Positions 60,959-64,000 of a DNA stretch of 64,000 nucleotides are shown one piece after another (the first letter of the stretch is position 1; every line of letters begins with the position of its first letter). Position numbers and translations under genes: made by a program. The notes under the pieces were generated by a model. The model did not search any database and was not told the DNA's origin. It saw only the letters and a program-made list of their open reading frames with translations. The DNA comes from Faecalibacterium prausnitzii (GTDB taxonomy: Bacteria; Bacillota; Clostridia; Oscillospirales; Ruminococcaceae), in the NCBI RefSeq assembly GCF_003324185.1, contig NZ_PXUP01000005.1, positions 1 through 64,000 on the forward strand. Direction: 5' to 3'.

Positions 60959-61039
60959 AATGAACCTCTCCTTTTCCTGTGGTATACCTATCACGCAGCA
61001 CCGCCGTTTTGCGGTGCGTCTGTTACTTTCTGTAGCCGT

Positions 61040-61069
61040 AGTATACCGGTTTTCCCATGCCGAAAACAA
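61040..61069 (-). promoter_or_regulatory. Candidate serC promoter
   Basis: On the minus strand TTGTTT (61064-61069), an 18-bp spacer and TATACT (61040-61045) lie about 80 bases before serC. A weaker alternative further upstream is TTGTCT (61144-61149) with TATGCT (61120-61125), which overlaps the first ACA-NN-TGT site. Confidence 0.5.
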
Positions 61070-61123
61070 GAGCATCTTTGCACAAAGATATGGCCCCTGC
61101 ACCCCGCATGAGAGCACAAAGCA

Positions 61124-61258
61124 TACAAATGTACGCCGTGCGGAGACAAAATATAAGACAATTGTAAAAGAAGCGTACGATCCCCTGATTCCATGCGGAT
61201 TTTCCGCCCTTGCACCTTTGGCAGAAATGCGGTATACTGGGAAAAATAAGACAAATGT
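61124..61258. promoter_or_regulatory. Three ACA-NN-TGT operator-like sites between serC and the BlaI-family gene
   Basis: TACAAATGTA (61124-61133), ACAATTGT (61158-61165) and ACAAATGT (61251-61258) fit the core of BlaI/MecI operators. The first two are 33 bp apart, three helical turns. The third lies just downstream of the -10 box of the regulator gene. Repression of its own gene is the simplest reading; control of serC is possible. Nothing else was seen in the 60959-61440 gap beyond these sites and the promoters. Confidence 0.5.
61210..61238 (+). promoter_or_regulatory. Candidate promoter of the BlaI-family gene
   Basis: TTGCAC (61210-61215), 17-bp spacer, TATACT (61233-61238). The third operator-like site follows 12 bases downstream. 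The leader would be about 195 nt. Confidence 0.55.
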
Positions 61259-61440
61259 AAAAGAAAAACGAAGCCCAAACTGTGAAAGTGCGTTTGGAGC
61301 GGCCCGCAGGCCGCGACAAACGCGAAATAAAATAGTCATTCCGCTGAAAATGGTCAGAGCGAAGCGGAGACCATTCTAAATCGCCCCACCGCAAAAAACG
61401 GTGACTAAGGGGAATTGAATCATTCAAGGAGGTACAACAG

Positions 61441-61863
61441 ATGTACGGCTTACCAGATACCCTGCGGCCGCTTTCGGCGGCGGAAGAACAGGTGATGTTT
61501 GCGGTGTGGGCGTGCCCGGGCGCGGCGGCGCGGCGGGACATCAGCCAGAAGCTCAAGGCCACCGGCTGGGCAGCAGCCACGGTGCTGAATTTTCTCTACC
61601 GGTTGGAGGAAAAAGGCTGGGTCAGGTCGGCAAAACAGGGCAACTGCAACGTGTATGTGCCGCTGGTCACCCGGCGGGCTTACGACGTGTACTGTATGCG
61701 GCAGCGGCTGGATACCCTGTTTGACGGCGACCTTGCCGCCGCCGTCCATGCGCTGGTAAGCGAGAGCGGCTGCTCCCAGAGCGCCTTGGAGCAGGCCATC
61801 CGGGTGCTGGAGGAGAAGCATCAGGAGACGGAGGAGTACGATTTGTACGACCCCTATGGCTGA
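61441..61863 (+). CDS. BlaI/MecI/CopY-family transcriptional regulator
   Basis: This 140-aa protein starts behind AAGGAGG. The winged helix reads LSAAEEQVMFAVWACPGA, then ISQKLKATGWAAATVLNFLY and RLEEKGWVRSAKQGN, as in BlaI/MecI; the C-terminal part would dimerise. Classical members repress beta-lactamase genes and are cleaved through a BlaR1 sensor; no BlaR1 or beta-lactamase gene lies nearby, so this one probably responds otherwise. Divergent from serC-serA with operator-like sites between. Confidence 0.85.
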   Translation: MYGLPDTLRPLSAAEEQVMFAVWACPGAAARRDISQKLKATGWAAATVLNFLYRLEEKGWVRSAKQGNCNVYVPLVTRRAYDVYCMRQRLDTLFDGDLAAAVHALVSESGCSQSALEQAIRVLEEKHQETEEYDLYDPYG

Positions 61864-61893
61864 ATTGTTTCATATTTTTTTACAAAATGTTGG

Positions 61894-61922
61894 TTGACAG
61901 CGAAATATCCGTTCTGTAATAT
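61894..61922 (+). promoter_or_regulatory. Promoter of the citrate synthase operon
   Basis: A consensus TTGACA (61894-61899), a 17-bp spacer and TAATAT (61917-61922), 60 bases before the gltA start. Confidence 0.8.
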
Positions 61923-61981
61923 AAAAGCTATTAAAAAATGAGAAACTGATATGGACGAACAGGAAAGGAGCAGCCAGACAC

Positions 61982-63340
61982 ATGGATCATTTGCAGAATG
62001 TATTAAGTTACTTCGACCAGCAGCAGCCCCTTTGCGCAGAGCACGACCGCATCCCCAAGGACCTCTATCGGGAGTTCGGGGTCAAGGCCGGCTTGCGCGA
62101 TGAGACTGGCAAGGGCGTGCTGGCAGGTCTGACCAACATCTCGGACATCCGGGCGTTCCAGTATGTGGACGGGGTCAAGCACCCGGCAGACGGTCAGCTG
62201 CTGTACCGCGGCTATGACGTAAAAGACCTCATCAACGGCAGCCGCGGCAGCCGCTTTGCCTTTGAGGAGGCGGGATATCTGTTGCTGTTTGGTCAGCTGC
62301 CCACCCCGGAGCAGCTGGAACAGTTCTGCGCGGTGCTGGGCGAGTGCCGCACCATGCCCACCAACTTTACCCGCGATGTCATTATGAAGGCACCCAGCCA
62401 CGATATCATGAACAGCATGGCGCGCAGCGTGCTGACGCTGGCTTCCTACGACCCCAAGGCGGCAGATTTGGACACCGCCAACGTGCTGCGCCAGAGCATC
62501 CAGCTGGCGGGCATCTTCCCCATGCTGGCGGTATACAGCTACCACGCCTATAATCACTACGAAAAAGACGCCAGTATGTATATCCACCGCCCGGACCCCA
62601 GCCTTTCCACCGCAGAGAATTTTTTGCGGATGCTGCGCCCGGATATGCAGTACACCCCGCTGGAAGCCCGCGTACTGGACGTGGCGCTGCTGCTGCACGC
62701 CGAGCACGGCGGCGGCAACAACTCCACCTTTACCACCCGCGTGGTCACCTCCTCCGGCACCGACACCTACTCGGCCATGGCGGCGGCGCTGTGCTCCCTC
62801 AAGGGCCCGCGCCACGGCGGTGCAAACCTGATGGTCATGCACATGATGCAGAACATCCGGGACAACCTCCACGACCTTGAGGACGACGAGGAGCTGGAAG
62901 CCTACCTGAAAAAGCTGCTCCACGGTGAGGCCTTTGACCGCAAGGGTCTGATCTATGGTATGGGTCACGCCGTCTACTCCCTCAGCGACCCGCGCGAGGT
63001 GGTGTTCAAGGGCTATGTGGAGCAGCTTGCCCACGAAAAGGGACGGGATAAGGATCTTTCCCTCTATACCCGTATCGAGCGCATGGCACCGCAGCTGATC
63101 GCGCAGGAGCGCAAGATCTTCAAGGGCGTCAGCCCCAACGTGGACTTTTACAGCGGCTTTGTGTACGAGATGCTGGGCATCCCCATGGAGCTGTACACCC
63201 CGCTGTTTGCCGTGGCGCGCGTCATGGGCTGGAGCGCCCACCGCATCGAGGAGCTGCTCAGCGCCAACAAGATCATCCGCCCGGCCTACAAGAGCCTTGG
63301 CGGCACCCACGATTATATCCCGCGCAGCCAGCGGGCATAA
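61982..63340 (+). CDS. gltA: Citrate synthase
   Basis: This 452-aa enzyme condenses acetyl-CoA and oxaloacetate to citrate. Diagnostic stretches are GQLLYRGYDVKDLI near 75, LLLHAEHGGGNNSTFTTRVV near 235 (catalytic His), GPRHGGANLMVMHMM near 275 and GMGHAVYSLSDPRE near 320 with a further catalytic His, and VDFYSGFVYEMLGIP near 385 with the catalytic Asp. The start follows AAAGGAGC. In an anaerobe it likely feeds 2-oxoglutarate and glutamate synthesis. A 2-methylcitrate synthase role cannot be excluded by eye. The MarR-like gene follows after 15 bp. Confidence 0.9.
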   Translation: MDHLQNVLSYFDQQQPLCAEHDRIPKDLYREFGVKAGLRDETGKGVLAGLTNISDIRAFQYVDGVKHPADGQLLYRGYDVKDLINGSRGSRFAFEEAGYLLLFGQLPTPEQLEQFCAVLGECRTMPTNFTRDVIMKAPSHDIMNSMARSVLTLASYDPKAADLDTANVLRQSIQLAGIFPMLAVYSYHAYNHYEKDASMYIHRPDPSLSTAENFLRMLRPDMQYTPLEARVLDVALLLHAEHGGGNNSTFTTRVVTSSGTDTYSAMAAALCSLKGPRHGGANLMVMHMMQNIRDNLHDLEDDEELEAYLKKLLHGEAFDRKGLIYGMGHAVYSLSDPREVVFKGYVEQLAHEKGRDKDLSLYTRIERMAPQLIAQERKIFKGVSPNVDFYSGFVYEMLGIPMELYTPLFAVARVMGWSAHRIEELLSANKIIRPAYKSLGGTHDYIPRSQRA

Positions 63341-63355
63341 AGGGAGGGCATCAGC

Positions 63356-63808
63356 ATGGAAGAGTTACAGCAGCATCAGGGGGAATGGTTCTTCCTCCAC
63401 GAGCTCAACGTGGATAAGGTGTTCAGCACCATCCAGCGGGCAGATTATCTCATCCTGTATTATATCAAGGTAGAGCAGGAGGCACATCCCGGCGAAAAGC
63501 TCTATCTTGCCGACCTTGCCGCCGCCATGGGGCTGCGGGTGACCGAGCTTTCCAAGGGCATCGAGAAGCTGCAGGACAGCGGCTTTGTGACGTGGAAAAC
63601 CGACCGCGAGGCCGGGCGCACCTATGTGGAACTTTCCAGCAAGGCGGTGGAGCTGATGGCGGAGGAGCAGGCGCTTTTGCAGCGCTGCTACCGCCGGATG
63701 CGCACGGAGCTTGGAGACGAAGAGCTGCGCCGCGCCGCTGCCACCATGCAGCGTGCCACTGCCATCCTGAAAGAAGAGCGGGAGAAGGAGTTCCCGGCAG
63801 CGCAGTAA
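63356..63808 (+). CDS. MarR-like winged-helix regulator
   Basis: This 150-aa protein starts behind GGGAGGG. The central winged helix reads KLYLADLAAAMGLRVTELSK, then GIEKLQDSGFVTWKTDREAG and RTYVELSSKAVELM, the MarR pattern with wing; flanking helices would dimerise. It is co-transcribed with gltA and closed by a terminator, so it may regulate citrate synthase. The ligand is unknown. Confidence 0.75.
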   Translation: MEELQQHQGEWFFLHELNVDKVFSTIQRADYLILYYIKVEQEAHPGEKLYLADLAAAMGLRVTELSKGIEKLQDSGFVTWKTDREAGRTYVELSSKAVELMAEEQALLQRCYRRMRTELGDEELRRAAATMQRATAILKEEREKEFPAAQ

Positions 63809-63815
63809 CGATTAT

Positions 63816-63866
63816 GAAAGAAAGATACCGGACAGCTTTGTAGGCCGCCCGGTATCTTTCTTTTTA
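63816..63866. terminator. Bidirectional terminator
   Basis: GAAAGATACCGG (63819-63830 region) pairs with CCGGTATCTTTC (about 63849-63860), followed by TTTTT. It lies between the converging MarR-like gene and the partial gene at the window end. Confidence 0.85.
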
Positions 63867-63877
63867 TAAAAATATTT

Positions 63878-64000
63878 TTATTTGATGCAGCTTGCGCAGG
63901 GGGTATAGCCTGCGGCAATGGCTTCGTCGTAGCTGGAAAAGAGGACTTGGTTCTTTTCCGCAGGCAGGTTTGCGCAGGTGGGCAGATGGAACTTTTTGCT
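63878..64000 (-). CDS. C-terminal end of a protein with an Ada-like metal-binding domain
   Basis: The last 40 codons of a minus-strand gene that begins beyond the window. The end reads KKFHLPTCANLPAEKNQVLF then SYDEAIAAGYTPCASCIK, the pattern of the small cysteine domain related to the N-terminus of Ada. It often caps metallo-beta-lactamase-fold hydrolases or nucleases in Clostridia. The main domain is out of view. Confidence 0.7.
   Translation of the reverse strand, partial: SKKFHLPTCANLPAEKNQVLFSSYDEAIAAGYTPCASCIK

Noticed and set aside
1-64000. CRISPR array
   Set aside because: No run of regularly spaced identical repeats of 25-40 bp and no cas gene was seen; the TGTAGCA units are 7 bp long with 4-bp gaps.

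Overview
The window looks like chromosome of a gut Clostridia member, most likely Faecalibacterium or a close Oscillospiraceae/Ruminococcaceae relative. This is inferred from Firmicutes-type signals (AGGAGG ribosome sites, TTGNNN-17-TATAAT promoters, a T-box, U-tailed terminators), the GC-rich style of the housekeeping genes at the right end, and a resident gene set of the kind found on Clostridia integrative elements. No rRNA, tRNA or CRISPR array was seen.

Positions 1 to about 57,000 are accessory DNA. A perfect 23-bp direct repeat made of TGTAGCA units phased at 11 bp sits at 220-242 and again at 56931-56953, so the whole stretch may be one large integrative element or a nested set. From left to right it holds: a HipA-like kinase; an AAA/PD-(D/E)XK ATPase; an ADP-ribosyltransferase-type toxin (DUF3990) with an HTH antitoxin; a tyrosine integrase with an excisionase-like HTH gene; an unassigned module with a HerA/VirD4-like ATPase and an unknown 566-aa protein; an AT-rich 582-aa orphan followed by a large hairpin; a small mobilisation module (HTH, relaxosome protein, short relaxase, soluble FtsH-like protease) followed by a 125-nt multi-helix hairpin; an XRE repressor; a relic of a second FtsH-like gene; and an unknown 1047-aa gene with a zinc-ribbon partner. 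A leftward block (19.3-27.3 kb) carries a serine recombinase, LPD28-like and DUF3846 proteins, a Sak-type annealing protein (DUF1071), a YqaJ-type nuclease, DUF932 and micro-ORFs.

Positions 27.4-56.6 kb form a dense defence island. A leftward Nudix hydrolase plus PLD-nuclease/helicase/DUF3427 unit is followed by a rightward type 1 BREX operon: HTH regulator, brxA, brxB, brxC, pglX, pglZ, brxL. The BREX operon is interrupted by two AT-richer inserts that are translationally coupled to their neighbours: a zinc-ribbon gene plus a 279-aa gene between brxC and pglX, and an ApeA-like HEPN RNase gene between pglX and pglZ. pglX itself has an AT-rich patch where its target-recognition region should lie. 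Downstream follow a GmrSD-like DUF262/DUF1524 protein, a nuclease-helicase, a small DUF7695-like protein, and a 1428-aa STAND NTPase with an N-terminal nuclease (Avs-like) behind its own promoter. The composite BREX operon is the most interesting system here.

Positions 57.1-64 kb are ordinary chromosome: a BASS-family transporter controlled by a T-box riboswitch, serA and serC in one leftward operon, a divergent BlaI/MecI-family regulator with ACA-NN-TGT operator-like sites between, citrate synthase, a MarR-like regulator, and the end of a protein with an Ada-like cysteine domain.
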